The notes: generated by a model from the sequence alone, not told the origin. Counted from the first letter of the stretch, positions 29,002 through 39,897 are shown. The stretch: 64,000 nucleotides of DNA from Corynebacterium vitaeruminis (GCF_001054325.1 NZ_JVVM01000001.1:1-64000), one strand, 5' to 3'. Numbers and translations: made by a program.

Positions 29002-30546
29002 ATGACTCGTATCACCATGACCACGCGTGAGCGCTTCCGCGAACTGGCAGCACACCATCGGGTTGTGCCCGTGGTTCGCAAGGTTCTGGCGGACGGCGAA
29101 ACGGCGTTGTCGGCTTACCGCAAGCTCGCGGCCGATCGTCCCGGCACTTTCTTACTGGAGTCCTCCGATGTGGGGCAGTCGTGGTCGCGCTGGTCGTTTA
29201 TCGGTTGCGGCAGTCGCGCCGCGTTGACGGTGGATGATGCGGGGGAGGCCACGTGGATTGGCAACGCGCCATCGGGTGCGCCAGAGGGCGGAAATCCGCT
29301 GGATGCGCTGCGTCGCACACTGGAGCTGCTGCACACGGAACTTCCGCTTGCCGACGATGCCTCGGTACCCAAGCTCACTTCTGGTCTCGTTGGCTACTTC
29401 GGGCATGACATTGTCCGCTACATCGAACCGCAGCTGCCGGATACCACTGACAATGATTTGCAGATTCCGGAGCTCATGCAGCTGCTGGTGGAGGACCTGG
29501 CTGCTTTTGACCACCACGAGGGTGTGCTGTGGCTGATTTCCAATGCCGTCAACTGGGACGGCTCGGATGAGCGGATTGATCAGGCGTATGACACCGCCTG
29601 TGATCGTGTCAATGCGATGGTGGAGCGGCTGTCGGAACCCTCTGATCTGCGTCCGGCGGAAGTTAGCTTCCCAGAGCCGGTGATTCGTCGCCAGCGCACT
29701 GCCGAGGACCACATGGACCGCATTGAGCGTTGCAAGGACCACATCCGCGCCGGCGATGCGTTCCAGATCGTGCTTTCACAGCGGTTCGAGATGGACACGC
29801 AGGCATCGGCCTTTGATATCTACCGCATTCTGCGAGTTTCCAATCCGTCGCCCTACATGTTCCTAGTCAATGTCCCGACCAAGGACTTTTCCGATACCGC
29901 TTTCCAAATTGTCGGTTCCTCCCCGGAGTCGCTCGTGGCAGTCCAAGGCAGTGAGGTCATCACCAATCCCATCGCGGGCACACGTCCGCGCGGTGCCACG
30001 GTGGAGCAGGACAATGCGCTGGAAGCTGATTTGCTGGCAGACGAGAAGGAAAATAGTGAGCATCTGATGCTCGTCGATCTTGGTCGCAATGACCTCGGAC
30101 GTGTCTGCCGCCCGGGCAGTGTTGTTGTGCACGACTTCCGTCATATTGAGCGCTACAGTCACGTTATGCATCTGGTTTCTACGGTCACCGGCGAGCTTTC
30201 CAGCGACGCCACGGCCGTCGACGCATTCGCGGCAACCTTCCCAGCGGGAACGCTCTCAGGTGCGCCGAAGCCTTCCGCGCTGAGCATTATCGACAAGTTC
30301 GAAGACACGCGCCGGGGTGTTTATGGCGGCACTGTTGGATATTTTGACTTCCGGGGCAATACCGATCAGGCAATTGCCATCCGCACAGGCGTGAAGAAGG
30401 ACGATACCGTCTACGTCCAGGCCGGTGGCGGAATTGTCAGTGATTCTGACCCAGCTGCTGAGGATGAAGAGACCCGCAACAAGGCCGCGGCTGTGCTGCG
30501 AGCTGTCGCAGCAGCTGAGACACTAGTCCCAGCGGAAAGGAGCTAG
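29002..30546 (+). CDS. trpE: anthranilate synthase component I TrpE
   Basis: A 514-residue chorismate-using enzyme. [19 protein letters not shown] carries the Leu-Leu-Glu-Ser motif associated with tryptophan feedback. Catalytic blocks: [69 protein letters not shown] and [14 protein letters not shown]. It reads like M. tuberculosis TrpE along its length, not like the C. glutamicum trp operon enzyme. ATG 29002 follows CACAAT by 7-8 nt (leaderless). No trpG or trpD is adjacent. Confidence 0.95.
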   Translation: MTRITMTTRERFRELAAHHRVVPVVRKVLADGETALSAYRKLAADRPGTFLLESSDVGQSWSRWSFIGCGSRAALTVDDAGEATWIGNAPSGAPEGGNPLDALRRTLELLHTELPLADDASVPKLTSGLVGYFGHDIVRYIEPQLPDTTDNDLQIPELMQLLVEDLAAFDHHEGVLWLISNAVNWDGSDERIDQAYDTACDRVNAMVERLSEPSDLRPAEVSFPEPVIRRQRTAEDHMDRIERCKDHIRAGDAFQIVLSQRFEMDTQASAFDIYRILRVSNPSPYMFLVNVPTKDFSDTAFQIVGSSPESLVAVQGSEVITNPIAGTRPRGATVEQDNALEADLLADEKENSEHLMLVDLGRNDLGRVCRPGSVVVHDFRHIERYSHVMHLVSTVTGELSSDATAVDAFAATFPAGTLSGAPKPSALSIIDKFEDTRRGVYGGTVGYFDFRGNTDQAIAIRTGVKKDDTVYVQAGGGIVSDSDPAAEDEETRNKAAAVLRAVAAAETLVPAERS

Positions 30547-30553
30547 GTTTTCG

Positions 30554-31216
30554 ATGAAGTCGACAACGATGCTCTCCGGTGGCCTCATTGGTGTGGCCGC
30601 AGCGGGAATGTGGTTGTGCAGCCGAAGTGCGTGGCTGACAGTCGATACTGTCGACGACAAGTCCGGTCCTGCGACCACAGATTTGGTGGGCGCAGTATGG
30701 GCTCCAGAGTTGACCTCGATTGCGCTGGCAATGGTGGCCGCGCTTTTTGCCACCACCATTTTGGGCGCACTCGGCCGCCGTATCGTCGGTGGGCTTGCGG
30801 CGCTGCTCGCAATTGCGGCGTCGTGGACTCCGATGACTCTGCTTGCCAGCGGAGAAGACGGTGTGGACTCCCAGCGGGCACTGGACTTGTTGACGTCGGG
30901 AAGCGCCTCACAACGCGCCAGTGATGCGGTGACTGTGGCAGACTGGGCGCAGGTCGAAGCAATCGAAGTGCATGCGATGGGGCCAGCCCTGGCCTTGTTG
31001 TGGTGCGCATTGGCGCTGGTCGGGGCGGTATTGATGGTGCGTCGTCCGGGTGCCGTGAAGAAGCAGAAGTCCAGCGCGTATGAGACCCCGGAGGTCCGCC
31101 GCCAGCGTATTGCCGAGGACCTGGAGGAAGACCCGCAGTCGGGTCGCGTTCTGTGGGATGCTTTGGATGCCGGTGTAGATCCTACGGATCTGGATAAGGA
31201 GAAAGACCGTGGCTAA
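30554..31216 (+). CDS. tryptophan-associated membrane protein (TIGR02234, Rv1610-like)
   Basis: A 220-residue protein with four hydrophobic segments (about 5-25, 50-72, 75-95, 140-160), the CSRSAWLTV signature after the first one, and a basic/acidic cytoplasmic tail. It sits between trpE and trpC, as this family does in most actinobacteria; the last 8 bases overlap trpC. Role in tryptophan metabolism unknown. Confidence 0.85.
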   Translation: MKSTTMLSGGLIGVAAAGMWLCSRSAWLTVDTVDDKSGPATTDLVGAVWAPELTSIALAMVAALFATTILGALGRRIVGGLAALLAIAASWTPMTLLASGEDGVDSQRALDLLTSGSASQRASDAVTVADWAQVEAIEVHAMGPALALLWCALALVGAVLMVRRPGAVKKQKSSAYETPEVRRQRIAEDLEEDPQSGRVLWDALDAGVDPTDLDKEKDRG

Positions 31217-32015
31217 CGTTCTGGACAAGATTATTGAGGGCGTGCGGGAAGATCTCGCTGCTCGGGAAGCCAAGATTTCCTACCGTGAGATCAAGGAACT
31301 CTCGCTGAAGGCACCGTCGCCGATTGATGCTGTGGCGGCACTGGCTAAGCCCGGTGTGCAGGTGATTGCAGAGGTCAAGCGTGCTTCTCCGTCGAAGGGT
31401 GAGTTGGCTGACATTCCTTCGCCGGAGGTCTTGGCCGCTGAGTACGAGCAGGGTGGCGCCGCTGTTATTTCCTGCCTGACTGAGGAGCGCCGCTTCCGCG
31501 GTTCGCTGGCTGACCTCGATGCCGTGCGCCGCGCGGTGAATATTCCGGTGCTGCGCAAGGACTTCATCGTTACTCCGTACCAGGTCCACGAGGCCCGTGC
31601 GCACGGTGCCGACCTGGTACTGCTGATGTGCTCGGCTCTGGACCAACCGACGCTGGAGTCCCTGCTGGATCGCACGGAATCACTCGGCATGAACGCTCTC
31701 GTTGAGGCGCACACCGCCGAAGAGGTTGAGCGTGCCGAGGCCGCTGGCGCTAAGATTCTCGGTATCAATGCCCGCAATCTGAAGACTCTCGACGTGGACC
31801 TCGCCGTGTATGAACGCCTTGCGCCGATGTTGCCAGATCACGTTGTGAAGGTGGCAGAGTCCGGCGTTAAGGGGCCGGAGGAATTGCGCTACTACGCTTC
31901 TCATGGCGCCGACGCGGTGCTGGTGGGCGAGGGGCTGGTTACCGCGGGCAAGCCGGGTGAGGCTTGCCGACGTCTCGTTGCCGCCGGTGTCCACCCGACA
32001 TTGCGCAGCGAATAG
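31209..32015 (+). CDS. trpC: indole-3-glycerol phosphate synthase TrpC
   Basis: A 268-residue single-domain barrel. Motifs: [90 protein letters not shown]. The start is GTG 31209 inside the preceding gene. The length leaves no room for a fused TrpF domain, in contrast to the TrpCF fusion of C. glutamicum. Confidence 0.96.
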   Translation: MANVLDKIIEGVREDLAAREAKISYREIKELSLKAPSPIDAVAALAKPGVQVIAEVKRASPSKGELADIPSPEVLAAEYEQGGAAVISCLTEERRFRGSLADLDAVRRAVNIPVLRKDFIVTPYQVHEARAHGADLVLLMCSALDQPTLESLLDRTESLGMNALVEAHTAEEVERAEAAGAKILGINARNLKTLDVDLAVYERLAPMLPDHVVKVAESGVKGPEELRYYASHGADAVLVGEGLVTAGKPGEACRRLVAAGVHPTLRSE

Positions 32016-32021
32016 TGGCAG

Positions 32022-32058
32022 TTCGCGGTCGCGATGATCAGCTGCATCGCACCGCGAA
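32022..32058 (+). terminator. hairpin between trpC and trpB
   Basis: TTCGCGGT..GCGATG pairs with CATCGC..ACCGCGAA (14 bp with one bulged C) around an 8-nt loop, 7 nt after the trpC stop. No T run follows, so it may be an attenuator or RNA-stability element rather than a strong terminator. A small CCCC/GGGG hairpin and CACAAT follow before trpB. Confidence 0.5.
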
Positions 32059-32162
32059 TTCCGCCTCATTTGGTTGCGTGTCACACCTGTTGTGCTGGCA
32101 CACCACAGTTTCTTAGGCCTTATGTCCCCGCAATAGGTGGGGATAGTCCACAATAGATAACT

Positions 32163-33452
32163 GTGAGTGACCAAGATTTCAAGAATCATGATGCCCGCGG
32201 TGACCGTCTGCCCACGATGGGTGAGGTTATCGCGGAGACAACGAACCACGAGTCAGATGCCATTGGGCACTGGGGTAAGTGGGGCGGCCAGTTTGTGCCA
32301 GAGGCGCTGATGGCCGTCATCGGTGAGGTCACCGATGGCTACGCGAAGGCCCGCGTTGATCAGGATTTTCTGGATGAACTCGACCGGCTGCAGCGTACTT
32401 ATGTCGGCCGTCCCTCGCCGCTGTACTACGCGGAGAAGTTCTCCGCTGACATCGGCGCTGACGTCTGGCTCAAGCGCGAGGATCTGAACCATACTGGCAG
32501 CCACAAGATTAATAACGTCTTGGGCCAAGTCCTGCTTGCCAAGCGTATGGGCAAGAAGAACATCATTGCCGAGACCGGTGCCGGACAGCACGGTGTCGCA
32601 ACCGCGACTGCTTGTGCGCTGCTCGGCCTTAACTGCCGTATTTACATGGGTAAAGTCGACGCAATCCGCCAGCGGCTCAACATTGCCCGCATGCGACTGC
32701 TTGGCGCTGAGGTCATCGAGGTCGAGATTGGCTCGAAGACCCTCAAGGACGCGATTAATGAGGCCATGCGCTTCTGGGTTTCGCATGCTGATGACACTTA
32801 CTACTGCTTCGGTACGGCCGCCGGACCGCATCCGTTCCCAACGATGGTGCGCGACTTCCAGCGCATCATCAGTGCGGAGGCGCGCCAGCAGATTTTGGCC
32901 GAGACCGGCTCGCTTCCCGACGCCGTCGTGGCCTGTGTCGGCGGCGGTTCTAATGCAATCGGCGCGTTCCACCACTTCATCGATGATGAATCGGTTCGCC
33001 TGATTGGAGCTGAAGCCGGTGGTGACGGTGTTGAGACCGGTCGCCATGCAGCCCCGATTTCGGCTGCCGGTAATCCGGGTGTGTTCCAGGGCTCTTTTGC
33101 CGCCCTGATGCAGAACGAGGATGGCCAGATTACGGAGTCGCACTCGATTTCCGCCGGCCTGGATTACCCTGGCGTGGGCCCAGAGCACTCCTACCTGGCT
33201 GATATTGATCGCGCCTCCTACCTGCCGGTGACCGATACCCAGGCGATGCAGGCATTCCAGGATCTGACTCGGATGGAGGGCATCCTGCCCGCTATCGAGT
33301 CCGCACACGCGGTAGCTGCGGCTCGTCTCATCAGTGATGACCTGCGCGAAGAGCTGGGCCGTAAGCCGCTGATTATTGTCAATGTTTCCGGTCGCGGTGA
33401 CAAGGATGTCGACACCGCTGCTAAGTGGTTTGATCTGATGGAGGAGTCCTAA
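32163..33452 (+). CDS. trpB: tryptophan synthase beta chain TrpB
   Basis: A 429-residue PLP enzyme joining indole and serine. Motifs: [46 protein letters not shown] (PLP Lys in HK), [32 protein letters not shown] and [17 protein letters not shown] start; CACAAT lies 8 nt upstream, so trpBA may have its own leaderless promoter. The 147-nt gap from trpC is the only large gap in the trp genes. Confidence 0.97.
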   Translation: MSDQDFKNHDARGDRLPTMGEVIAETTNHESDAIGHWGKWGGQFVPEALMAVIGEVTDGYAKARVDQDFLDELDRLQRTYVGRPSPLYYAEKFSADIGADVWLKREDLNHTGSHKINNVLGQVLLAKRMGKKNIIAETGAGQHGVATATACALLGLNCRIYMGKVDAIRQRLNIARMRLLGAEVIEVEIGSKTLKDAINEAMRFWVSHADDTYYCFGTAAGPHPFPTMVRDFQRIISAEARQQILAETGSLPDAVVACVGGGSNAIGAFHHFIDDESVRLIGAEAGGDGVETGRHAAPISAAGNPGVFQGSFAALMQNEDGQITESHSISAGLDYPGVGPEHSYLADIDRASYLPVTDTQAMQAFQDLTRMEGILPAIESAHAVAAARLISDDLREELGRKPLIIVNVSGRGDKDVDTAAKWFDLMEES

Positions 33453-34232
33453 ATGAGTCTGAGCGACGTCTTTGCCAAGGTCCGTGAGGAAAACCGCGCA
33501 GCATTTATCGGCTACTACCCAGCAGGTTTCCCGACCACCGATAAGTCGATTGAGAACATCAAGGCGATTGTTGACGCCGGCGCCGACATCATCGAGGTTG
33601 GTCTGCCTTTCTCCGATCCGATGATGGACGGCCCGACTATTCAGGATGCCGCCAACGTAGCTCTGGATGCGGGCTTCCGCACCCGCGAGATTATGCGTGT
33701 GGTCCGCGAAGTCACCGAACACGGCGGAACCTGTGTGGTGATGAGCTACTGGAACCCGATTCTCCAGTATGGTCCGGAGCGTTTCGCCGAGGACCTGGCC
33801 GCTGCCGGTGGTCGTGGCACCATCATCCCAGACCTCATCCCCGAGGAGGCCGGCCAGTGGCAGCGTGCAGCTGAGGCCAATGGCCTGTCCAACATCATGT
33901 TGGTGGCTCCCTCATCGACCAACGAGCGTCTGCAGCTAACCGCTACCGCGTCGACCGGCTTCGTCTATGCCACCAGCCACATGGGTGTCACAGGTGCCCA
34001 GGCCAGTGTCGACTCGGCCGCTGGCAAGCTGGTTGCACGCACGCGAGAGGTCACCGACACCCCGGTGTGCGTTGGTCTGGGCGTCTCCAATGGGGCACAG
34101 GCCGCCGAGATTGCCGAGTTCGCAGATGGTGTTATCGTCGGCTCGGCACTGATTAAGGCTGCGATGAAGAGCACCGATGACCTGGTAACGCTCGCCCGTG
34201 AACTCGCTGCGGGCGTACGAGGAGAGAGCTAG
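33453..34232 (+). CDS. trpA: tryptophan synthase alpha chain TrpA
   Basis: A 259-residue barrel that cleaves indole-glycerol phosphate. Seen: [40 protein letters not shown] (catalytic Glu and Asp), [38 protein letters not shown] and [10 protein letters not shown]. The ATG follows the trpB stop with no gap. Confidence 0.97.
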   Translation: MSLSDVFAKVREENRAAFIGYYPAGFPTTDKSIENIKAIVDAGADIIEVGLPFSDPMMDGPTIQDAANVALDAGFRTREIMRVVREVTEHGGTCVVMSYWNPILQYGPERFAEDLAAAGGRGTIIPDLIPEEAGQWQRAAEANGLSNIMLVAPSSTNERLQLTATASTGFVYATSHMGVTGAQASVDSAAGKLVARTREVTDTPVCVGLGVSNGAQAAEIAEFADGVIVGSALIKAAMKSTDDLVTLARELAAGVRGES

Positions 34233-34239
34233 CGCACCT

Positions 34240-35163
34240 ATGAGTTCCACCCTTGTCCTCGCTGAGGCAGCAACGACGTATTTGGCCAACATTCCCTCCC
34301 CGTCGCAGGGCGTGTGGCAGTTAGGGCCGCTACCACTGCGCGGTTACGCGATTTCCATCCTGGTTGGCGTACTCGTTGGCATTTATTGGATGCAGCGCCG
34401 CTACGCAGCCAGGGGTGGAGACCCGGAGTTGGTCCTCGACATTGCCATTGCAGTCATTCCTGCGGGCATTATCGGTGGCCGTCTCTACCACGTCGCCACC
34501 GACTGGGAAAAATACTTCGGCCCCGGCGCTAATCCCGCCGATGCGCTGAAAATCACCAACGGTGGGCTCGGTATCTGGGGAGCTGTGGCGCTGGGGGTGC
34601 TGGCGGCGTGGGCGGTCGCCAAGTGGCGGAAGGTTCCGTTCGCGCCTTTGCTCGACGCGGCTGCACCCGCCATCATTCTTGGACAGGCCATTGGGCGCCT
34701 GGGCAACTGGTTCAATCAGGAACTCTACGGTGGCCCAACATCGCTCCCATGGGGCCTGGAAATTTACCAACGAGTAGATGAGTTCGGCAGGGTTGCCCCG
34801 GTCACCGGAACGTCGACAGGCGAAGTGCTGGCTGTTGTGCACCCGACGTTCCTCTACGAGATGGTGTGGAACATCCTCGCTTGCCTGGTCATTGTCTGGG
34901 CAGATCGAAAGTTCAAGATGGGCGGCGGGCGAGTCTTTGCACTCTATGTGGCGGCCTACACTTTGGGGCGTTTCTTCATTGAGCTCATGCGCGTCGATGA
35001 CGCAACGTTGGTATTCGGTGTGCGTATTAACAACATCACCTCGCTGGTGGTCTTCCTGAGTGCCGTGATTACCCTGTGGATTCTGCGGGGCAAGAGCCGC
35101 GAATCTGCAGATGAAGTAAGGGGACAGGATGACGCTGCCGAAGCCCGTAGTGTTTCCAACTGA
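34240..35163 (+). CDS. lgt: prolipoprotein diacylglyceryl transferase Lgt
   Basis: A 307-residue, seven-segment membrane enzyme that transfers diacylglycerol to the lipobox Cys of prolipoproteins. Family marks: [37 protein letters not shown], and the signature [21 protein letters not shown] start at ATG 34240, 7 nt after trpA, with gaggagag upstream; a start inside trpA is possible but less family-like. The position trpA-lgt-pyk equals Rv1613-1614-1617. Its C-terminal tail is short. Substrates in this window include the ABC transporter binding protein. Confidence 0.95.
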   Translation: MSSTLVLAEAATTYLANIPSPSQGVWQLGPLPLRGYAISILVGVLVGIYWMQRRYAARGGDPELVLDIAIAVIPAGIIGGRLYHVATDWEKYFGPGANPADALKITNGGLGIWGAVALGVLAAWAVAKWRKVPFAPLLDAAAPAIILGQAIGRLGNWFNQELYGGPTSLPWGLEIYQRVDEFGRVAPVTGTSTGEVLAVVHPTFLYEMVWNILACLVIVWADRKFKMGGGRVFALYVAAYTLGRFFIELMRVDDATLVFGVRINNITSLVVFLSAVITLWILRGKSRESADEVRGQDDAAEARSVSN

Positions 35164-35196
35164 CGCATAGCCCCGTAAGGGACTAGGCTAGAGTCC

Positions 35197-36612
35197 GTGC
35201 TTAGACGAACGAAGATTGTATGTACTCTCGGTCCAGCAGTTGCTTCGCTGGAGGGGATTACCGGGCTGGTCAACGCCGGCATGGATGTTGCCCGTCTGAA
35301 TTTCTCTCACGGTGAGCATGAGGACCACGCTCAGAACTACCGCTGGGTGCGTGAAGCATCCGATGCTACGGGACGTGCAGTCGGTATTCTCGCCGACCTG
35401 CAGGGACCAAAGATTCGCCTTGGTCGCTTTAAGGACGACTCCACGTACTGGGACGACGGCGAGATTGTGCGCATCACCGTCGACGATGTCGAAGGCACGC
35501 ACGACCGCGTCTCCACCACGTACAAGAACCTCGCTGATGATGCCCGTCCGGGCGATCGCCTGCTTGTCGACGACGGTAAGGTGGGCTTGGAGTGCATCGA
35601 GGTAGATGGCAATGACGTGGTATGCCGCGTCATTGAAGGCGGCCCAGTCTCCAATAACAAGGGTGTTTCCCTGCCGGGCATGAACATCTCGGTGCCGGCT
35701 CTGTCGGAGAAGGATATCGCCGACCTGCGCTTCGCCCTCAAGCTAGGGGTGGACTTCATTGCGCTGTCCTTTGTCCGTTCGCCTTCCGACGTCGAACTGG
35801 TCCATGCGGTCATGGATGAGGTTGGCCGTCGTGTTCCGATTATCGCCAAGCTGGAGAAGCCAGAGGCAGTCGAGTCTCTCGAGGCCATCATCTTGGCCTT
35901 CGACGCCGTGATGGTTGCCCGCGGTGACCTCGGTGTTGAGGTGCCGCTGGAAGATGTTCCGCTGGTTCAAAAGCGCGCTATTCAGATTGCTCGTGAGAAC
36001 GCCAAGCCGGTCATCGTGGCCACCCAGATGCTCGACTCCATGATTTCGAACTCGCGCCCGACTCGTGCGGAGGCCTCCGACGTGGCCAACGCTGTGCTCG
36101 ATGGCGCAGATGCCGTGATGCTCTCGGGTGAGACCTCGATTGGTAAGTACCCGCAGGCCACGGTTAAGACCATGGCTCGCATCGTCACCGCGGCTGAGCG
36201 CGAAGGCGAAGTTCCTGCGCTGACTCACATGCCGCGTACTAAGCGTGGTGTGATTTCCTACGCCGCTCGCGATATCGGTGAGCGTTTGAACGCACGCGCT
36301 ATGGTTGCTTTCACCACCTCGGGTGATACCGCTCGCCGTGTGGCACGCTTGCACTCTCGCCTGCCGCTGCTGGTATTTACTCCGAATCAGCAGGTTCGTT
36401 CGCAGCTTGCGCTGACGTGGGGCGCGGAGACCTTCTTGGTGCGCGAGGTCGGCAGCACCGACGAGATCATGCAGGTCATCGATGAGCAGCTCTTGACCAT
36501 GGAAATCTACAACGCTGGTGACACGCTGGTCGTTGTTGCTGGTACCCCTCCAGGAAATGAGGGCAATACCAACATGATTCACGTCCACGTTATTGGTGAG
36601 GACGCACGCTAG
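35197..36612 (+). CDS. pyk: pyruvate kinase
   Basis: A 471-residue glycolytic kinase, PEP plus ADP to pyruvate plus ATP. Motifs: RRTKIVCTLGPAVAS, MDVARLNFSHGEHEDH, ADLQGPKIRLGRF, AKLEKPEAVESLEAIILAFD (catalytic Lys), MVARGDLGVEVPLEDVPLVQ, VATQMLDSMISNSRPTRAEA and SGETSIGKYPQATV. GTG start with TAGGCT 7 nt upstream (leaderless). Its product pyruvate is the acceptor of the transcarboxylase encoded at the left of the window. Confidence 0.97.
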   Translation: MLRRTKIVCTLGPAVASLEGITGLVNAGMDVARLNFSHGEHEDHAQNYRWVREASDATGRAVGILADLQGPKIRLGRFKDDSTYWDDGEIVRITVDDVEGTHDRVSTTYKNLADDARPGDRLLVDDGKVGLECIEVDGNDVVCRVIEGGPVSNNKGVSLPGMNISVPALSEKDIADLRFALKLGVDFIALSFVRSPSDVELVHAVMDEVGRRVPIIAKLEKPEAVESLEAIILAFDAVMVARGDLGVEVPLEDVPLVQKRAIQIARENAKPVIVATQMLDSMISNSRPTRAEASDVANAVLDGADAVMLSGETSIGKYPQATVKTMARIVTAAEREGEVPALTHMPRTKRGVISYAARDIGERLNARAMVAFTTSGDTARRVARLHSRLPLLVFTPNQQVRSQLALTWGAETFLVREVGSTDEIMQVIDEQLLTMEIYNAGDTLVVVAGTPPGNEGNTNMIHVHVIGEDAR

Positions 36613-36630
36613 CGCTCTGACATGTTCGAA

Positions 36631-36663
36631 AAGCCGGTAGCCCTTTTGGGCTACCGGCTTTTG
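36631..36663. terminator. intrinsic terminator after pyk
   Basis: A perfect 13-bp stem (36631-36643 with 36648-36660) with a TTTT loop and T-rich tail, and A-rich on the other side. It serves pyk and probably the convergent amidohydrolase. Confidence 0.92.
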
Positions 36664-36729
36664 CTTGGGCTTTCAACCTGGGCTGTTTTGGTGGAGCTTA
36701 GCGCTGGGCAAACAGCCGGCACACGACCT

Positions 36730-38007
36730 CTACTTCGCCAGGTAGGACAGCACGGCGGCAGCGGCGGCAAAAGTTGCGGAGGTAGCCGTCGGCTCGAAGT
36801 CCGGCAGGAATGTCGGCATGTGGTTCGACGGCACGTCTTCGACCACGCGGTCTGCTGCAACGGCGGCTTCCCACGTACCTCGAGGCGTGGCACCAACTGT
36901 CCAGTAGACATATGGGGAGTTCAGGCCACGCGGAAGATCTGAGAAGTCCTCCGACGCGGTCCACGGGACAGCATCGGTGGAGTCTTCGCCGAGCACAGCG
37001 TCCATGACCGGGCGAATCGTGGCAAACGCCTCCGAATCATTGTCAGTGACTTCGCCGTGATCGGAGTACTCAATCACTGGCTCAACCTCAGTGCCGGAAG
37101 CCAGGCACTCGCCGCGAACAACGCGCTCAATGCCGGCAATGAGCTTGGCTCGCACCTCGTTGGAGTAGTAGCGAATGTTCAGCACAATCTTGGCCTGACC
37201 GGGGATTGTGTTATTCGAATTGCCGGACTGCAGCGTGCCGACGGACAAAACACCAAACTCGTGGGGAGGAATTTCGCGCCCCACAATTCCCTGCAGGCGC
37301 AGAACGATTGCGGCGGCCAAGTATGTCGGGTCAATGGCGTTGTGCGGCATGGAACCATGTGCGGAGCGGCCAGTCAGCGTGATGCTGATGGTGTCGCAGC
37401 CAGCTAGCGCCGGGCCGGGCATGGTCATAACCTGACCGGCGGGGCCGGGAACAATGTGCTGGCCGAAGCACACATCTGGGGTCGGGATGAGTTCTGCCAG
37501 GCCGTCGTCAATCATGGCCTGTGCACCGCAGGCGAGTTCCTCGGCGGGCTGGAACAGTGCAATGAAAGTACCCGACCACTCAGATTTGGCAGCCGCCATC
37601 AAACTAGCCAGACCAAGGCCGGCCGTCATGTGCATGTCATGACCGCAGGCGTGCATGACGGCGGTGGCGGAACCATCGCGGGCGGTGCCAGTGGCGGAGG
37701 AAGCGAAGTCCACACCGGTTTCCTCGGAAACCGGAAGCGCATCGATATCAGCACGGAACAGCACGGTGGGGCCGGGGCCATTTTCCATGACACCAACCAG
37801 TCCGTGGCCGCCGATTCCCTCATGCACTGTGTAGGTGCCCATGTCGCGAAGAGCACCGGCGAGGTATGCGGCTGTTTTCTCCTCCGCTTGCGACAGCTCC
37901 GGGTGCTGGTGCAGGTAGCGGTAGATTTCCCACTGCCTGTCCACCGGCACCCGGTGAGTCGAGATGAGGTCGCGAATGCGGCTCAGTCGTGCTTCATTAT
38001 TGCTCAC
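36730..38007 (-). CDS. M20D family amidohydrolase (N-acyl amino acid or hippurate hydrolase type)
   Basis: A 425-residue metallo-amidase. Metal-binding motifs: MHACGHDMHMTAGLGLAS, ALFQPAEELACGAQAMI and CFGQHIVPGPAGQVMTMPGP; the dimerisation insert ALAGCDTISITLTGRSAHGS follows. GTG start with aaggag about 12 nt upstream. No signal peptide, so cytoplasmic. It probably removes acyl groups from amino acids or peptides; the precise substrate cannot be read. Upstream neighbour DUF4921 is on the same strand, 44 nt away. Confidence 0.9.
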   Translation of the reverse strand: MSNNEARLSRIRDLISTHRVPVDRQWEIYRYLHQHPELSQAEEKTAAYLAGALRDMGTYTVHEGIGGHGLVGVMENGPGPTVLFRADIDALPVSEETGVDFASSATGTARDGSATAVMHACGHDMHMTAGLGLASLMAAAKSEWSGTFIALFQPAEELACGAQAMIDDGLAELIPTPDVCFGQHIVPGPAGQVMTMPGPALAGCDTISITLTGRSAHGSMPHNAIDPTYLAAAIVLRLQGIVGREIPPHEFGVLSVGTLQSGNSNNTIPGQAKIVLNIRYYSNEVRAKLIAGIERVVRGECLASGTEVEPVIEYSDHGEVTDNDSEAFATIRPVMDAVLGEDSTDAVPWTASEDFSDLPRGLNSPYVYWTVGATPRGTWEAAVAADRVVEDVPSNHMPTFLPDFEPTATSATFAAAAAVLSYLAK

Positions 38008-38051
38008 CTGGATTAAGACTCCTTACTTCTTTCTCTACTCTGCCCAGAGGC

Positions 38052-39401
38052 CTATAGTCGCGTTCCGTCCTCGACAAGCGGGTTGTACTTCAGGGAATTC
38101 GGCAGGCACTGGCACTCGGTCGCAATGTGAATGCTGTCCGAGATCTTCCCGGTCTCCCGTAGACGGTACATCTCTGGTACGACGCGGTCGCGCAGATCCC
38201 ATGGGGAGATGGTGTTCAGATAAATCTTGGTGCCACCTTCAAAGCCGGCCAAGTTCGAGGTGCGCCACTTAATCATCACCCGCCATGGCATGCGGGCATC
38301 CAAATCGACAGGACGGTGATGCCATTCCTCATTGCATGGAATGGTGGGGCCGGCAGCGGCATGACAGGCGTGAATCAGGTCCGACATGGCGTCGATTTCA
38401 GCGCGGGTTTGCAGCCACGGTTCGCAGATGTCCGACTTCGAGAAAATCTCCAGCGTGGGGTAGCGGTGTCCGAATCCGGCAAAGGCCACTGCATGCTCAT
38501 TTTCCGCGATGATCAGATTGCGGCGGGCAGCATAGTCCACTGCGAACTCGTTGTAGATATTCGGGTTCTTGCGCACCGCCTGCACTTCGCGCTTGAGCTG
38601 CTCGCCGTGCTCATCGATGGCCACAAGCTGCTTGTGCAAGTGATCGAAGCTTGCGCCTGCCGGCTTTAACCAGTTTTGGAAAGCGGCCACATAACGCACG
38701 TAGCGGTTACGTCGGTACAGGTCAGCAATTGACTCGACGGTAAACGCAATGAGTGCGCGGTGCTCAGCGACGGTGAGAGTGCCAGAAGAAGCCAGCTGGT
38801 TGTCGTGCGTGGCACCATCGACAAAGTGACGACGGGCAACGATTACATCGTGGCCGCCGGCGAAATAGCTTGGGGCTCGGCGCAGCAACTCCTCGTCGGA
38901 AAGCGAGCTGATTTCCTCTTCGCTGCGTCCAGCGGCGCGGTAGCGCGTGCGAATGATGTTGAGCACATGCTCGCGGCCTTGCGGGTCGTCGAGGTAGGCC
39001 TCCATACGCTGCTGAGTCTCGCGGTCGGGCTCGAATCCGTAGTTGTCCGCCCAGTAGTCATACGAGACGATTTCGAACAGGTTGGGCACGCGGCGGAATT
39101 CCGCGGTGGTGTCGAAGAGCTGGTCAGGCAGTACTCCGGTCACTGTGGTGTAACCGCCGAATACTGAGTCATCGAGGACAACGCGGGCCTTCTCTGGTGG
39201 GGTTTGCAGCAGATTGTTCCAGCCGAAGGAATCGCGGGAACCAAAATCCTCCTCGCTCAGTGGCTGCGGATCCGGGTGCTTAATTCCCAGCGGCCGATTA
39301 CCACGACCGGGGACTGTCCACACCTGGGTACCGGAAAAAGGATTGACTTGCTTCACCGTGCCGTCGGCAAGCGTGATGAGAGGATTGCTGAAAGCCTGCA
39401 T
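38052..39401 (-). CDS. DUF4921 family, GalT/HIT-like nucleotidyltransferase relative
   Basis: 449 residues. It carries a HIT-superfamily-like core: PAGASFDHLHKQLVAIDEHG resembles the active-site H-x-H-x-Q of galactose-1-phosphate uridylyltransferase, and an N-terminal PFSGTQVWTVPGRGNRP segment resembles the GalT nucleotide-site region. DUF4921 proteins are common in corynebacteria and uncharacterised. TAGTGT lies 7 nt before the ATG (leaderless). It may form an operon with the amidohydrolase downstream. I cannot say whether the substrate is a sugar phosphate. Confidence 0.7.
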   Translation of the reverse strand: MQAFSNPLITLADGTVKQVNPFSGTQVWTVPGRGNRPLGIKHPDPQPLSEEDFGSRDSFGWNNLLQTPPEKARVVLDDSVFGGYTTVTGVLPDQLFDTTAEFRRVPNLFEIVSYDYWADNYGFEPDRETQQRMEAYLDDPQGREHVLNIIRTRYRAAGRSEEEISSLSDEELLRRAPSYFAGGHDVIVARRHFVDGATHDNQLASSGTLTVAEHRALIAFTVESIADLYRRNRYVRYVAAFQNWLKPAGASFDHLHKQLVAIDEHGEQLKREVQAVRKNPNIYNEFAVDYAARRNLIIAENEHAVAFAGFGHRYPTLEIFSKSDICEPWLQTRAEIDAMSDLIHACHAAAGPTIPCNEEWHHRPVDLDARMPWRVMIKWRTSNLAGFEGGTKIYLNTISPWDLRDRVVPEMYRLRETGKISDSIHIATECQCLPNSLKYNPLVEDGTRL

Positions 39402-39457
39402 AAATTCAACACTACGTCGTTGTCAGCGGTGGGCGCGCGCCAACGCAGGGGACAGGT

Positions 39458-39468
39458 GCTTTACGACG
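39458..39468 (+). repeat. intergenic 11-mer GCTTTACGACG, copy 3
   Basis: Exact plus-strand copy in the divergent spacer between the DUF4921 gene and the gene at 39514. Confidence 0.7.
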
Positions 39469-39513
39469 GTTAGTTATTGTCTGGCCGTCTCGCGTGGCTT
39501 AGCCTGTGAAGTT

Positions 39514-39897
39514 ATGTCGAAGATTGTTTTTCACTGCCTTGTGAAGCCGACCGAATCGGAGGCGCTGGCCGAGGCATTTCGTACTAAGTTGAGTGAGTTT
39601 GACCGCGCCGGGGGCGTCAGTGATGTGGATGTCTCCATGGCAGCGGCGGACACCGACGCGCAGTTGGTGGAGCAGTGGGAGCGTGAGAACCCGAAGGAAC
39701 CGCTAGGAGATAGGAAGGTATTCCGCTATCTCTTGAGCTTCGAGCAGCGCGGCGGTTCGCTTAATGAACTCGCTATGGACCTCTCTGAGCTACTGACTCC
39801 GCGTGCAGAATTGCCCCCGGACCCGGTGCTGCGTGAGTTTGACGAATTGCTCGAATCTGTCGCGACGTATCCCTGGAATGTTGCCGTATTTAGGTAA
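39514..39897 (+). CDS. hypothetical protein, 127 residues
   Basis: A soluble acidic protein (MSKIVFHCLVKPTESEALAE, PLGDRKVFRYLLSFEQRGGS, ATYPWNVAVFR). It has no motif or family I recognise. ATG 39514 has TAGCCT 8 nt upstream, the leaderless pattern, which supports it over an in-frame ATG 300 nt earlier. Even codon use suggests a real gene. It lies between the divergent DUF4921 gene and gdhA. Confidence 0.65.
   Translation: MSKIVFHCLVKPTESEALAEAFRTKLSEFDRAGGVSDVDVSMAAADTDAQLVEQWERENPKEPLGDRKVFRYLLSFEQRGGSLNELAMDLSELLTPRAELPPDPVLREFDELLESVATYPWNVAVFR

Noticed and set aside
31209..32015. TrpC-TrpF fusion
   Set aside because: The protein ends after the IGPS domain at 268 residues; no isomerase domain follows.
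32253..33722. 489-codon open frame antisense to trpB/trpA
   Set aside because: Shadow of two certain genes; crosses their junction without sense.
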